A stretch of 64,000 nucleotides of DNA, from positions 5,532,001 through 5,596,000 of the forward strand of contig NZ_NETK01000001.1 in NCBI RefSeq assembly GCF_002343915.1, written 5' to 3'. The notes beneath the pieces are model-generated. The model did not search any database. It was not told where the DNA came from and saw only the letters and a list, made by a program, of their open reading frames with translations. Numbering within the stretch: position 1 is the stretch's first letter; every line of letters begins with the position of its first letter. This DNA is from Nannocystis exedens. Lineage in GTDB: Bacteria > Myxococcota_A > Polyangia > Nannocystales > Nannocystaceae. The translations under genes were made by a program, and so were the position numbers. Shown piece after piece: positions 36,614-47,178 of the stretch.

Positions 36614-37945
36614 TCAGCCTTCGCCTGTCCTATGAGACAGCCAGGCGACCAGCTCGAGGTGCGGGGTCTGGGGCAGGGTGTCGTAGGCGCGGAGGTGGCG
36701 GAGGACGTAGCCTCCTGCCTGCAGCACGGCGAGATCGCGGACCAGAGCGTCGGCGCTGCAGCTCATGATCTGCAGCCGCGGCGCGGCCAGCCGGACCAGC
36801 GCGGCGGACACGGCGGGGCCCATGCCGCCGCGCGGCGGGTTGGCGACCACGAGCTCGGGGCTGCGCCCTGCCGCTTGCTGGCGGGCGAGGAACACCTCGG
36901 CCGGCTCGGGCGGGACGCCGAGGGCCGCGGCGCTCTCGGGGTAGGACTCGCACGGGACGACCTCGGCGAACTCGCGGCGCAGCAAAGCCGTGGTCACCCC
37001 GGCGCCGGCGTAGAGGTCGAAGGCGAGCGCGCCGCGGTGCGGGGCGCCGGCCTCGTCGGCGACGAGGTCGCGGTAGGCGAGCTCGGCGACGCGCGGGTTG
37101 GGCTGCAGGAACCCGAGCGGGCCGACCTCGACGGGGACGCCGGCGAGGCTGACCGAAAGGACAGGTTTCCCGCGCAGCGGCACGGGCGGGTCGCCGCGCA
37201 CGGCGTTGCCGCGGCCGGCCTGCACGCTCCAGGCGATGCCCGCCGGGAGCTTCAGCGCGTCCGGCAACAGCTCGGCGGCCCGGCTCGGGCGCGCGGCGGT
37301 GATCAATGTCAGCAGGACGTCGCGGCCGTCGGTCTTGAACCAGGCGTAGCGGAGGTCGCCGGCGCCGGTCGCCTCGTCGTAGGGCGCGATCGCCAGGGCC
37401 GAGGCGGCCGCCTGCAGCTCGCGCGCGGCAGCGGCGATGGCAGGGTGGTCGACGCGGCAGTCGTCCATGGCCGCCGGCTCGTGGGAGCCGCGGTGGTAGC
37501 TGCCCACGAGGACATGTCCCGAAGTACCGGTGACGACGCGCTTGCTCGACCAGCGGTAGCCCCACTCGTCGGGGCTCGGGACCAATGGGCCGGGGTCGAG
37601 GCCGTGGCGGCGGACCAGCGCGGCGCGCTTGAGCTCGCGCTGGGCGGCGACGTCCAGCGCCTGCAGCGGGCAGCCCGAGCACGCGCCCGCCCGGGGGGCC
37701 GCGCCGGCGTCGCTGTGCGGGCACGGCGGCGCGCGGCGGGCCGGGTGGGCCTGCAGCAGCGAGACGAGCCGCGCGTGGGCCCGCGGGGCCTGGCGCGAGG
37801 CGTGCTCGACCCGGACCTCGGCGCGCTCTCCGGGGTAGCCCCCGGGGACATGTACGAAAGTACCGGTACTCTCGGCCAGCCCGTCGCCCTCGGGCGTGAG
37901 CAGCTCGAGGTCGACGATCAGGACGTCGCCCGCGCGCACGCTCAC
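36614..37945 (-). CDS. RumA/TrmA-family RNA (uracil-5-)-methyltransferase
   Basis: 443 residues from GTG 37945, overlapping the aroA stop by GTGA. An N-terminal TRAM domain (about 1-65) is followed by the cluster CPHSDAGAAPRAGACSGCPL, which resembles the iron-sulphur ligands of RumA/RlmD. The catalytic half has motif I FDLYAGAGVTTALL, motif IV VVANPPRGG and the nucleophilic Cys in IMSCSADALVRDLA. The enzyme makes 5-methyluridine in rRNA or tRNA using SAM. Two hairpin copies (37509-37530 and 37844-37870) lie in the coding region, both next to a GTACCGG sequence. It is the last gene of the three-gene minus-strand operon. Confidence 0.85.
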   Translation of the reverse strand: MSVRAGDVLIVDLELLTPEGDGLAESTGTFVHVPGGYPGERAEVRVEHASRQAPRAHARLVSLLQAHPARRAPPCPHSDAGAAPRAGACSGCPLQALDVAAQRELKRAALVRRHGLDPGPLVPSPDEWGYRWSSKRVVTGTSGHVLVGSYHRGSHEPAAMDDCRVDHPAIAAAARELQAAASALAIAPYDEATGAGDLRYAWFKTDGRDVLLTLITAARPSRAAELLPDALKLPAGIAWSVQAGRGNAVRGDPPVPLRGKPVLSVSLAGVPVEVGPLGFLQPNPRVAELAYRDLVADEAGAPHRGALAFDLYAGAGVTTALLRREFAEVVPCESYPESAAALGVPPEPAEVFLARQQAAGRSPELVVANPPRGGMGPAVSAALVRLAAPRLQIMSCSADALVRDLAVLQAGGYVLRHLRAYDTLPQTPHLELVAWLSHRTGEG

Positions 37946-39228
37946 TCGACCATGCCGAGGCCGGCGAGGACCTCGAAGTACTTTGGGAAAGTCTTGCCGA
38001 CGCAGCCGGGGTCGCGGATCGTGACGTGGCCGGCCAGGCTGAAGGCCATGGCGACGCGGTGGTCGCGGTAGGTGTCGATCGCCGCGCCCTGGATGATCTG
38101 CGCCGGCGGGGTGATGTCGAGGCCGTCGTCGTGCTCGACGACCTCGGCGCCGAGCTTGCGCAGCTCGGTGGCGGCCGCGGCGATCCGGTCGCTCTCGTGG
38201 TGGCGGAGCACGTCGACCCCGCGGATCCGCGTCGGCCCCGCGGCGTGCAGCGCCAGCACCGCGGCGGTCAGCGTGGTGTCGGGCATGTCCGACAGGTCGA
38301 GGTCGACGCCGTGCAGCGCACCGGTCCCGCGGACCAGGGTGATCTCCGGCCCCTGCAGGACGTTCGCGCCCATGCGCCCGAGCACGTCGCAGAAGCGGGC
38401 GTCGCCCTGCTGGCTGGTGCGGCCGAGGCCCGGCACCCGCACCTCGCCGCCGTAGATCGCCGCCAGCGACAGCAAGTAGGTCGCGGCCGAGGCGTCGGGC
38501 TCGACCTGGTAGTCGCGGCCGCGCAGGGTGGTCGGGCTGACCTCGAGGACATCTTGCTCGAGCCACCGCGCGTCGGCCCCGAAGTCGCGCAGGCAGGCGA
38601 GGGTCATGTCGACGTAGGGCCGGGCGGGGGTGCCCTGCTCGAGCACGACGCGCAGCGGGGCCTCGGCCAGCGGGGCGGCCAGCAGCAGGGCGGAGATGAA
38701 CTGCGAGCTCGGCGGGCGGGCGAGGCGGACCTCGCCGCCGCGCAGGCGAGCGCCGCGGATCTCGCACGGCAACATGTCGTCGCTGCCGAGGCAGCGGATG
38801 TCGGCGCCCTGGGCCCGCAGGGCCTGCAGGAGGCCCTCCATGGGGCGCTCGCGCATGCGCGCGCTGCCGTCGACGACGCAGGCGATCGGCGAGGCGGCGA
38901 ACACGGCGGCGAGGAAGCGCGCGGCGGTCCCGGCGGTGGCGACGTCGATCGGCCGCTCGGGCTCGTCGACCCGCGGCAGCGGGCCGCCGACGCCGACCAC
39001 CCGCACCTCGCCGGCGTCCTCGCTGGCCTCGCAGACGACGCCGCAGCGGCCGAGCGCGGCGCGCATGACCTGGGTGTCCTCGGAGTCGAGGCAGCCGCGC
39101 AAGACGGATGTCCCTTCGGACATGGCCGCAAGGACAAGCGCGCGGTTGGTCAGGCTCTTCGAGCCGGGCGGGGTGAGGGCGGCCACGATCGGGCCGGGCG
39201 GGGGGCGGACGCGGACTTCGCTCGTCAT
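37942..39228 (-). CDS. aroA: 3-phosphoshikimate 1-carboxyvinyltransferase (EPSP synthase)
   Basis: 428 residues, normal length. It carries PPGSKSLTNRALVLAA (Lys and phosphate loop), the AGTAARF motif, the Arg-rich RMRERPMEG, and near the C-terminus DTYRDHRVAMAFSLAG. The enzyme joins shikimate 3-phosphate and PEP in the chorismate pathway. Start ATG 39228 overlaps the stop of the upstream membrane-protein gene (ATGA), and its own stop overlaps the next start (GTGA), so three genes are translationally coupled. Hairpin-family sequences at 38275-38290 and 39105-39135 encode conserved residues (SDMPDTT, MSEGTSVL), so they did not disrupt the protein. Confidence 0.97.
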   Translation of the reverse strand: MTSEVRVRPPPGPIVAALTPPGSKSLTNRALVLAAMSEGTSVLRGCLDSEDTQVMRAALGRCGVVCEASEDAGEVRVVGVGGPLPRVDEPERPIDVATAGTAARFLAAVFAASPIACVVDGSARMRERPMEGLLQALRAQGADIRCLGSDDMLPCEIRGARLRGGEVRLARPPSSQFISALLLAAPLAEAPLRVVLEQGTPARPYVDMTLACLRDFGADARWLEQDVLEVSPTTLRGRDYQVEPDASAATYLLSLAAIYGGEVRVPGLGRTSQQGDARFCDVLGRMGANVLQGPEITLVRGTGALHGVDLDLSDMPDTTLTAAVLALHAAGPTRIRGVDVLRHHESDRIAAAATELRKLGAEVVEHDDGLDITPPAQIIQGAAIDTYRDHRVAMAFSLAGHVTIRDPGCVGKTFPKYFEVLAGLGMVE

Positions 39229-40457
39229 TGTATGACCTCGAATTCGACGCGCCCGACCAACTGGTCGTCCTCGGTGACGACGTCGATGCTCCACGGGCCG
39301 GTGCGGTCGGACGGGATGTGGAACGAACGCAGGGTCGAGCGCAGGCGGACGCTGCCGGGCGGCGGGTCGGCGGCCGGCTCGCTGGCGCCGCGCTGGACCT
39401 CGAGCCCGCGGTGGCGCCACACGTGCAGCAGGTTGTCGCCGCGGCCGCCGGGGGTGACGACGTCGGTGAGCGCGTGCATCTCCGTGATCAGCGACTCGTG
39501 CAGCGCGCTGACGTGCATGCTGAGGCGCCCGTCGGGCAAGAGCGTCGGCCCGACGGCGCCGACCGAGACGTACATCGGCACCGGCGGGATGCCGCGCCGG
39601 CCGGCGTAGGCGACGAACACGGCCGCGCCGACCGCGGCCATCAGGGCGAAGAACCACGCCGGCTTGAGCAGGTTCTTGAACGGCACGTGCATGGTGAAGA
39701 ACACCACCGTCGCCAGCGCGGCCGCGGCGAGCAGGGTGACGAGCGTGCGCGTGTCGGGGAAGATCGCCGGCAGCACCAGGTTGAGGCAGGCGAACAGGAT
39801 GAACAGGTAGACGATCGAGGCCGGGGCCTTGTAGCGCATCAGGACCTGGTCGAACACGACGTCGACGGTCGACAGCAGCGCCAGGAGGCCGAGCAGGTAG
39901 AGGAAGAAGCGGTTGTCGGCGTCGAGCGTGGCGGCCTTCCAGTAGAAGGGCACCAGGAAGAACAGCATGCTCTGGTAGAGGTTCTTCAGCGCCGTGGTCA
40001 TCACGTAGAAGCGCAGCTTCGACTTGGTGTCGGTGACCTTGTCTTTCTGCCCGCGGCCCTGGCCGAAGTGGCGGAAGAACAGGACGATCACCAGCCAGCC
40101 GGCGCACAGCAGCACGACCATCCAGCGCGCGCGCTCGTAGCCCTCGGCGGCGTACATCATGACGAACGCGCCGAAGGTCATGGCGTAGGCCGAGTGCAGC
40201 CACCACAGCAGGTGGCCGTGCTTGGCGAAGAAGGCGCGGAGCCTGGCGAAGCGCTTGACGGTGGCGAGGTCGCCGGGCGACATGTCCCTCGGGACATTCG
40301 ACGGCTCGCCCATGTCGTCGCCGACCTGCGCCAGCTCGGCCGCGGCCACCTGCAGCTCGGGGCTCAGCGACGCGGTCGGCGTGGCCGGCTCGGTCGCGAC
40401 CGGGACGACGTTCGCGTCGGTCGGCTCGAACTTCGGTTCCTGCGGCGTCTCGGCCAT
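39225..40457 (-). CDS. DUF5924/DUF2914-like multi-spanning membrane protein
   Basis: 410 residues from ATG 40457. Six or so hydrophobic segments occupy about residues 70-290 (LLWWLHSAYAMTFGAFVMMY, WMVVLLCAGWLVIVLFF, LYQSMLFFLVPFYW, IVYLFILFACLNLVLP and others). The C-terminal 120 residues are a soluble beta-rich domain with HVWRHRG and WSIDVVTEDDQLVGRVEFEV, the DUF2914 pattern, which would lie outside the membrane. The family is common in proteobacteria and its function is not known. It is the first gene of the operon with aroA and a methyltransferase. The N-terminal Pro/Thr tail includes a hairpin-encoded stretch (NVPRDMSPGD, DNA 40279-40300). Confidence 0.7.
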   Translation of the reverse strand: MAETPQEPKFEPTDANVVPVATEPATPTASLSPELQVAAAELAQVGDDMGEPSNVPRDMSPGDLATVKRFARLRAFFAKHGHLLWWLHSAYAMTFGAFVMMYAAEGYERARWMVVLLCAGWLVIVLFFRHFGQGRGQKDKVTDTKSKLRFYVMTTALKNLYQSMLFFLVPFYWKAATLDADNRFFLYLLGLLALLSTVDVVFDQVLMRYKAPASIVYLFILFACLNLVLPAIFPDTRTLVTLLAAAALATVVFFTMHVPFKNLLKPAWFFALMAAVGAAVFVAYAGRRGIPPVPMYVSVGAVGPTLLPDGRLSMHVSALHESLITEMHALTDVVTPGGRGDNLLHVWRHRGLEVQRGASEPAADPPPGSVRLRSTLRSFHIPSDRTGPWSIDVVTEDDQLVGRVEFEVIQ

Positions 40458-40479
40458 CCGAGGGGTGAGGATGCGCGAT

Positions 40480-41445
40480 TCACGAGCCGGTGCCAACCGT
40501 CGTCGTCGCGGTCGGGTCGCCGGTGGCGCTGGTCGAGGTCGTGGTGGTGCCGGTGCCGTCGGTCTCGCCGGACCCGCCGGTCTCAGGCACGGGCTCGGGC
40601 CGGTCCGTGGCCCACTGCACGCGCTCGGCCGTGAAGTTGAAGTACATCCACACGCCCTGGCCGTAGAGGCCGTGGTTGTCGATGTCGCTGAAGGTGTTCA
40701 TGGCGTCGACTTGACAGCCGGCGCCGCCCGCGAGCACGTTCCACGGGACGAAGCTGATGCCGTTGGCCTGCCCGGCCGGCAGCATCGCCGTGGCCGCGGG
40801 CATGAAGCCGCGCAGCGCGCCCTGGACGAGCTTCTGCGGCTCGCCGTCGACCGCGTAGGCGGCCGCGATCTCGACCTCGACGAGGGCGAGGTCGAGCGGC
40901 AGCATGCCCGCCTGCGCCGCCAGCCGCACCGGGGTGCCGGGGATGGTCTCGCTGACGAGGCACGGGGCGGCCGGCTGCGGCGGGGCGTCGTAGGCCGAGT
41001 TGAGCGAGTTGGGCTCGGTGCCGCCGCAGGCGCCGACGTCGCGGTTGAAGGCGTCGACGTCGACGGTGTGGGTGCCGGCGACCATGCGGTCGGTGCAGTT
41101 GGTCGGCTCGCCGGCGATGCACAGCGCCGACACGAACTGCAGCTTGGTGACCGCGCTCTTCGGGTCGAGCGGCCGCAGCACGAGCACGTTGCTGACGTCG
41201 TAGTCGGCGATGCCCTGGGCGATGAAGCCGTTGAGCGTGGCCGTCGAGTCGGTGCACACCCCGAGCACGGTGTCGAAGGTGTAGGTGTGCGGGTCGACGA
41301 GCTCGAGCGAGGTGATCCGGAAGGCCACCGGGCTCTCGGGCGGCGGGTCGGGACACACGCCCGTGTTGGCGCACAGGCCGTCGAGGTATTCGTTGCTGTA
41401 ACAGCCGCCGGCGACGCCGACCGCGAGCGCCAGCGCGGCGCGCAT
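40480..41445 (-). CDS. Lipoprotein of unknown function
   Basis: 321 residues from ATG 41445. The signal peptide MRAALALAVGVAGGC ends in a lipobox Cys. The mature part has several Cys and Asp/Asn-rich strands (FRITSLELVDPHTYTFDT, GVCTDSTATLNGF), and ends with a Thr/Gly/Ser tail (GGSGETDGTGTTTTSTSATG). In this lineage such tails usually follow the lipobox, so here the layout is reversed. Outer membrane or periplasmic lipoprotein. A TATCAT hexamer upstream (41491-41496) is promoter-like. Divergent from the gene at 41573; they may be expressed together. Confidence 0.6.
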   Translation of the reverse strand: MRAALALAVGVAGGCYSNEYLDGLCANTGVCPDPPPESPVAFRITSLELVDPHTYTFDTVLGVCTDSTATLNGFIAQGIADYDVSNVLVLRPLDPKSAVTKLQFVSALCIAGEPTNCTDRMVAGTHTVDVDAFNRDVGACGGTEPNSLNSAYDAPPQPAAPCLVSETIPGTPVRLAAQAGMLPLDLALVEVEIAAAYAVDGEPQKLVQGALRGFMPAATAMLPAGQANGISFVPWNVLAGGAGCQVDAMNTFSDIDNHGLYGQGVWMYFNFTAERVQWATDRPEPVPETGGSGETDGTGTTTTSTSATGDPTATTTVGTGS

Positions 41446-41572
41446 CAGAGCGGCGATGGGGCGGCGATCGGCGGCGAGCAAGGCGGCGCCATGATAGCGA
41501 AAATCCGCGCCGCCCGGCCGCCGCCCGCGATGTGTGTTGCCGCCGCCCGGCGCCTGTCGCACCATCTCGCCC

Positions 41573-42496
41573 ATGAACTCGCTTATTCCGGCGCGCGGAG
41601 GCCTGGGCGCCAGGTCGACGGGCGCCTCGACTGTGAAGACGACGAAGACGACGAAGACGAGGTCGTTCGCGCCGATTTTGCCGCTCGTCGCCGGGATCGC
41701 CTGCCTCGCGGGCGCGTGCGAGCTCCGCGTCTACAACGAGAGCGAGTCGGCCTCGGACAGCGACACCGGCAGCACCACCGGCACGACCGACGGCGACGGC
41801 GCGCCCGAGGTGTGCCTGCGCTACGTCGCCTGCCTCGAGGAGATCGACGCCGAGGCCGGCGCGGAGGCCGAGGCCACCCACGGCGCGAACGGGAGCTGCT
41901 GGTCCGGCGACGAGGCGGCGGCGGCCGACTGCCTGGCGCTGTGCGACGCGCAGCTGCGCAACTACGCGAAGGCGTTCCCCGAGGTCGCGGCCTGCGAGGA
42001 CGAGGGCATCGTGTCGGACGTCGAGTTCGAGATCGGTCAGGCGGTGTTCGACCCGGTCGACCCGTTCCTGCCGCCGGTCTACGAGAAGCTCGAGCCCGGC
42101 GGGACGATGCCGGTGGTCCGCGGCGGCCAGGGCCTGCTGATGCTGCCGTTCGGCCTCCGCGGCAAGAACTTCGTCATCACCGAAGACCCCAACGACTGGG
42201 ACAACCCGAAGATGCCGCGCGTCGACATGTGGGTCGACATCGACGGCCACAACGTCGGCTTCGGCGGCCACTTCGCCCGCCTCAACAACTACTCGGTCGG
42301 CTTCTACCCGCTGGACGACGGCATGGGCACGCTCGAGCACATGTACATCGCCATCATCGTGCCCGACGCGATCGCCGACCCGCAGACGCTCACCGGCCAG
42401 CAAGGCAAGGTCCACATCGAGCTCAACACCTTCGGCGAGCCGGCGGCCATCCAGGAGCTCGAGTTCGTGGTGGCGCCGGAGATCCAGGAGTATTGA
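41573..42496 (+). CDS. Lipoprotein of unknown function
   Basis: 307 residues from ATG 41573. A signal peptide ([14 protein letters not shown]) ends in a lipobox. A short linker rich in Ser/Asp/Thr ([20 protein letters not shown]) leads to a Cys-containing module ([29 protein letters not shown]), which also occurs as CNRYIECVAV/CWTGTPADAELCITAC in the cytochrome-like lipoprotein at 30944-31800, so this is a repeated four-Cys domain of the lineage. The rest is beta-rich with no recognised family. It is followed 7 bases later by moaB. Confidence 0.6.
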   Translation: MNSLIPARGGLGARSTGASTVKTTKTTKTRSFAPILPLVAGIACLAGACELRVYNESESASDSDTGSTTGTTDGDGAPEVCLRYVACLEEIDAEAGAEAEATHGANGSCWSGDEAAAADCLALCDAQLRNYAKAFPEVAACEDEGIVSDVEFEIGQAVFDPVDPFLPPVYEKLEPGGTMPVVRGGQGLLMLPFGLRGKNFVITEDPNDWDNPKMPRVDMWVDIDGHNVGFGGHFARLNNYSVGFYPLDDGMGTLEHMYIAIIVPDAIADPQTLTGQQGKVHIELNTFGEPAAIQELEFVVAPEIQEY

Positions 42497-42503
42497 ACAG
42501 GCC

Positions 42504-43037
42504 ATGAGCAGTTCGGACCGCGAATTCATCCCCGTCCACGTCGCCGTGCTGACGGTCTCCGACACCCGCACGATCGAGACCGACACGTCCGGCCGCCTGG
42601 CCGTCGACCGCCTCACCGAGGCCGGTCACCGCGTGATCCGCCGGGCCATCGTCCGCGACGACCGCGAGGCGATCTGCGCGGCCCTGAAGGGCTTCATCGA
42701 CGACCCCGAGGTCGAGGTCGTCATCACCACCGGCGGCACGGGGGTGACGCCGCGCGACGTCACCCCGGAGGCGCTCGCGCCGCTGGTGACCAAGCCGATC
42801 CCCGGCTTCGGCGAGCTGTTCCGCTGGCTCAGCTTCGCCGAGATCGGGACTTCGACGATCCAGAGCCGCGCCGAGGCGGCCCTGTGCGGCACGACCTACG
42901 TGTTCCTGCTGCCCGGCTCGACCGGCGCGGTCCGCACCGCCTTCGACAAGATCCTGCTGCAGCAGCTCGACCACCGCCACCGGCCCTGCAATTTCGTCGA
43001 GCTGCTGCCGCGGATCCGCGGCGAGCGCCCGGGTTGA
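42504..43037 (+). CDS. moaB: Molybdenum cofactor biosynthesis protein B (MoaB/Mog fold)
   Basis: 177 residues. It matches the MoaB/MogA molybdopterin-binding fold: [38 protein letters not shown], and [20 protein letters not shown] followed by [16 protein letters not shown]. Family members adenylylate molybdopterin before molybdenum insertion, in the cytoplasm. It lies directly downstream of a lipoprotein gene, with no other cofactor genes in the window. Hairpin elements follow its stop from 43042. Confidence 0.93.
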   Translation: MSSSDREFIPVHVAVLTVSDTRTIETDTSGRLAVDRLTEAGHRVIRRAIVRDDREAICAALKGFIDDPEVEVVITTGGTGVTPRDVTPEALAPLVTKPIPGFGELFRWLSFAEIGTSTIQSRAEAALCGTTYVFLLPGSTGAVRTAFDKILLQQLDHRHRPCNFVELLPRIRGERPG

Positions 43038-43041
43038 GCGC

Positions 43042-43262
43042 GGATGTCCCATGGGGCATGTCGCGGAGGGCATGCCACAGACGTGCAGCGGGCGCGGCTG
43101 TGCCGACGATCCCCGCGTTCCCGTACCTGCGCGCGGTCGGGCCGTGAGGGAGGATGCGCCGGGCGTGAGCGTCGAGGGAGACGGCGCGGCCTCGGCGTAT
43201 GTCTCTCTGGCCATGTTCTTCGCGCAATGTCACAAAGAACATGCTCCGCGGGGCATGTCCCT
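43042..43262. repeat. Two hairpin clusters between convergent genes
   Basis: GGATGTCCCATGGGGCATGTC with a further GGGCATGCC (43042-43077), and a larger composite at 43207-43262 (GGCCATGTTCTTCGCGCAATG, then AAAGAACATGCTCCGCGGGG and CATGTCCC). Between them no gene is seen. Confidence 0.65.
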
Positions 43263-43280
43263 CCGAGCAGCTACGAGGCG

Positions 43281-44159
43281 CTACAGCAGCTGCTGGCCGG
43301 CGACCAGGTCGTAGACGTGGCCCGGCAGGGCGATCCGGAAGCCTGCCGCCTCGACGCGGGCGCGGTAGAGCTCGAGGTTGTCCTCGTGGTGCATGATCAC
43401 GAGCTTGCGGCGGACCGCCTCGGGCAGCGCCTCGAGCTTGTCGAAGAAGCCGTGGACCTGGCCGGGGTAGTCGATGAAGGTGCAGTCGTGGAAGTAGATG
43501 CTGGTGCGCGGCTCGATGCTGTGGAGGAACGCGGCGTCGACGGTGCCGTCGCCGGACCACCAGGCGATCTTCGGGCTGTGCGGGTCGTCGCCGACGTGCA
43601 GCTCGAGCGCGCACGACGGCTTGCCGGGCACGTGCTCGTTCTCGCGGGTGACCACGCGCAGGCCGTCGACCTCGAAGGTCTCGGAGTGGTTCCACGGGTT
43701 CTTGCGCGGCGGCTCGACCGCGGTCGGCGCGATGACGTCGAAGAAGTGCTGCAGCGTGCCGCAGCGCAGGTTGCCGCGGCCGTCCTGCAGGTAGCGCAGC
43801 GACGGCGCCAGCGTCTCCCACACCTCGTCGCGCACGGCGCTGTGCGAGATGTACTTCGGCAGCGGCCCGCCGCGGCTCGAGGCCATGACCTCGGCGTGGG
43901 TCTCGAAGTAGCGGACGAACGCGAAGTCCTCGAGGCCGAAGACGTGGTCGCCGTGGCAGTGGGTGATGATCTGGCCGTGGATGTCGTGCCAGGCGTAGCC
44001 GGCCGCGTGCAGCTGGTCCGGCGCCTGGCGGCCGCAGTCGAGCAGCCAGCGCTTGCCGTCCCGCAGCGTGACCATCGAGCAGGTCGTCCCGTAGCGGCGG
44101 GAGAACGCGCCCCCCGCCCCGAACAGGCGCAGCGTGATGGTTTGACTGCTGGCGGACAC
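43281..44159 (-). CDS. Metallo-beta-lactamase-fold hydrolase (ribonuclease Z-like)
   Basis: 292 residues. The metal-binding motif THCHGDH, upstream GAGGAFSRRYGTTCSMV and WLLDCGRQ, then YFHDCTFIDYPGQVHG, LVIMHHEDN and the terminal LPGHVYDLV identify the zinc hydrolase fold, with the general shape of RNase Z or related enzymes. Extra residues (LPKYISHSAVRDEVWETL) separate the metal sites, so the substrate need not be RNA. No signal peptide, hence cytoplasmic. Located between moaB and cysS, convergent with the former. Confidence 0.8.
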   Translation of the reverse strand: MSASSQTITLRLFGAGGAFSRRYGTTCSMVTLRDGKRWLLDCGRQAPDQLHAAGYAWHDIHGQIITHCHGDHVFGLEDFAFVRYFETHAEVMASSRGGPLPKYISHSAVRDEVWETLAPSLRYLQDGRGNLRCGTLQHFFDVIAPTAVEPPRKNPWNHSETFEVDGLRVVTRENEHVPGKPSCALELHVGDDPHSPKIAWWSGDGTVDAAFLHSIEPRTSIYFHDCTFIDYPGQVHGFFDKLEALPEAVRRKLVIMHHEDNLELYRARVEAAGFRIALPGHVYDLVAGQQLL

Positions 44160-44233
44160 GACCTTGTCGTTCGTAGTGAAGCGCTCGGATGCGGCGATGC
44201 AAGCCCTCGGGCCGCGGGGCCGCGGGGACGGGC

Positions 44234-45814
<1,581 letters not shown>

Positions 45815-45834
45815 CTCGGGCGAGGCAGTGTGCC

Positions 45835-47058
45835 TCATGCCCGCCGGGCGCGCCACCCTGCGACCAGGCTGGCGACGTTCCACCCGACCACCAGCAGCAC
45901 CAGGCACCACATCGCCACTTCGAGCCAGCGGTCGCGCGGGCGGACGCCGACGTCGATCACATAGCCCTGCGGGTCGACGACGACCGGCCGTTCGAGCCGC
46001 ACGGCCTTGACGTCGCCGGGGGCGAGCACGAGCCGGCCGGCCTGCAGCGGCCGCGGGACGAGCTTGCCGTCCTGCAGGTCGAAGCCCGGCTTGGCGTTGT
46101 CGCCCGGCACGAAGCTGAATTTGCCGTCCTCGACAGTGATGTCGCTCGCAGGCACGGGGTAGCTGGTGATCCACGGCAAGATCACCGCGCCCACGCTCGG
46201 GTCGGCCGGCTTGGCGCCTTCCGGGATGACCGCCGCGACCGACAGCTTGGCCTGCGCCGACTCACGCTCGCCGGCGGGCAGGCGCACGTAGAAGCTGTAG
46301 AAGCGGGTGCTGGTCTGCTCCGGCGGGGCGTAGTACGGGAAGCCGAGCGCGGCCACGGCCGCCTCCGCGGACGCCTGCGAGTCGAAGCTGCTGCGCCCGA
46401 GCTGGATTTGCACGTCGGGCTGCTCGACCACCAGGGTGACGGTGGCCTTGGTGCCGAGCGTGATGCTCTCGCCGGCGGTGTCGACGACGGTGAGGGCGTC
46501 GCCCTGGCGCTTGCCGAGCGCGTCGAGCAGGGCGGCGGGGGTGGCGTCGCGCTCCTCGACGATGCGCTCGCCGTCGAAGTGCTGCTGGATGGCGACGAAG
46601 TTCGGCGAGTCGGCGAGCCGGCGGATCCGGCCCTCGAACACGCCCTCGAACTGCTGCGGCGCGGCCTCGGTGGTCCGCGGGATGGCGGCGAACAGGCTGC
46701 CGCCGCCCTCGATGATGCGCAGGTAGCCGATCGTGCGCCCGCTGCCGCCGCCCTTGGGCTCGATGCGCAGGCGTGCGGCGTGCTGGACGTCGGGGGTGCC
46801 CCGGAGGACGACGTAGCTGTCGTCGAGGTCCTCGGCGAGGCCCTTCTCGACGAAGGCGGCGGCGTCGCCGAGGTCGCGGGGCTCGCTGCCCTGCAGGAAG
46901 TAGCGGACGTCGCCGAACATCCAGTAGAGCAGGTAGCCGCCGAGCGCGACCACCGCGACGTCGATGATGGGAGAGCGGCGCCGACGCGGGGCGCCGGCCA
47001 TGGAATCGGACCCCGAGGGCGGGGGAGTGTCGTCTGCTGGATCCGTCGCTTCGCTCAC
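45835..47058 (-). CDS. Membrane protein of unknown function
   Basis: 407 residues. One hydrophobic helix near residues 30-48 (IIDVAVVALGGYLLYWMFG) and one near the C-terminus (WLEVAMWCLVLLVVGWNVAS) frame a soluble part of about 320 residues without Cys clusters. The middle is beta-rich (GRTIGYLRIIEGGGSLFAAI, RFYSFYVRLPAGERESAQA). No family is recognised. It lies between an S41 protease gene and cysS, both on the same strand. Confidence 0.55.
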   Translation of the reverse strand: MSEATDPADDTPPPSGSDSMAGAPRRRRSPIIDVAVVALGGYLLYWMFGDVRYFLQGSEPRDLGDAAAFVEKGLAEDLDDSYVVLRGTPDVQHAARLRIEPKGGGSGRTIGYLRIIEGGGSLFAAIPRTTEAAPQQFEGVFEGRIRRLADSPNFVAIQQHFDGERIVEERDATPAALLDALGKRQGDALTVVDTAGESITLGTKATVTLVVEQPDVQIQLGRSSFDSQASAEAAVAALGFPYYAPPEQTSTRFYSFYVRLPAGERESAQAKLSVAAVIPEGAKPADPSVGAVILPWITSYPVPASDITVEDGKFSFVPGDNAKPGFDLQDGKLVPRPLQAGRLVLAPGDVKAVRLERPVVVDPQGYVIDVGVRPRDRWLEVAMWCLVLLVVGWNVASLVAGWRARRA

Positions 47059-47076
47059 GACAACCTCGCAAATCCA

Positions 47077-47122
47077 GGGCCGGAGGCCCGTGCAGCCGTT
47101 TGGGGCCGGAGGCCCGTGCAGC
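47077..47122. repeat. Direct repeat upstream of the membrane protein gene
   Basis: GGGCCGGAGGCCCGTGCAGC occurs twice, at 47077-47096 and 47103-47122, 26 bases apart. Each copy is itself partly palindromic (GGCCGGAGGCC). It lies upstream of the minus-strand start at 47058 and could be an operator; no regulator is known. Confidence 0.6.
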
Positions 47123-47178
47123 TATATCACAGTGGCGTGCGGCCGGTGGGACCGCGGCGGCGGGGGGAGGTTCCCCCG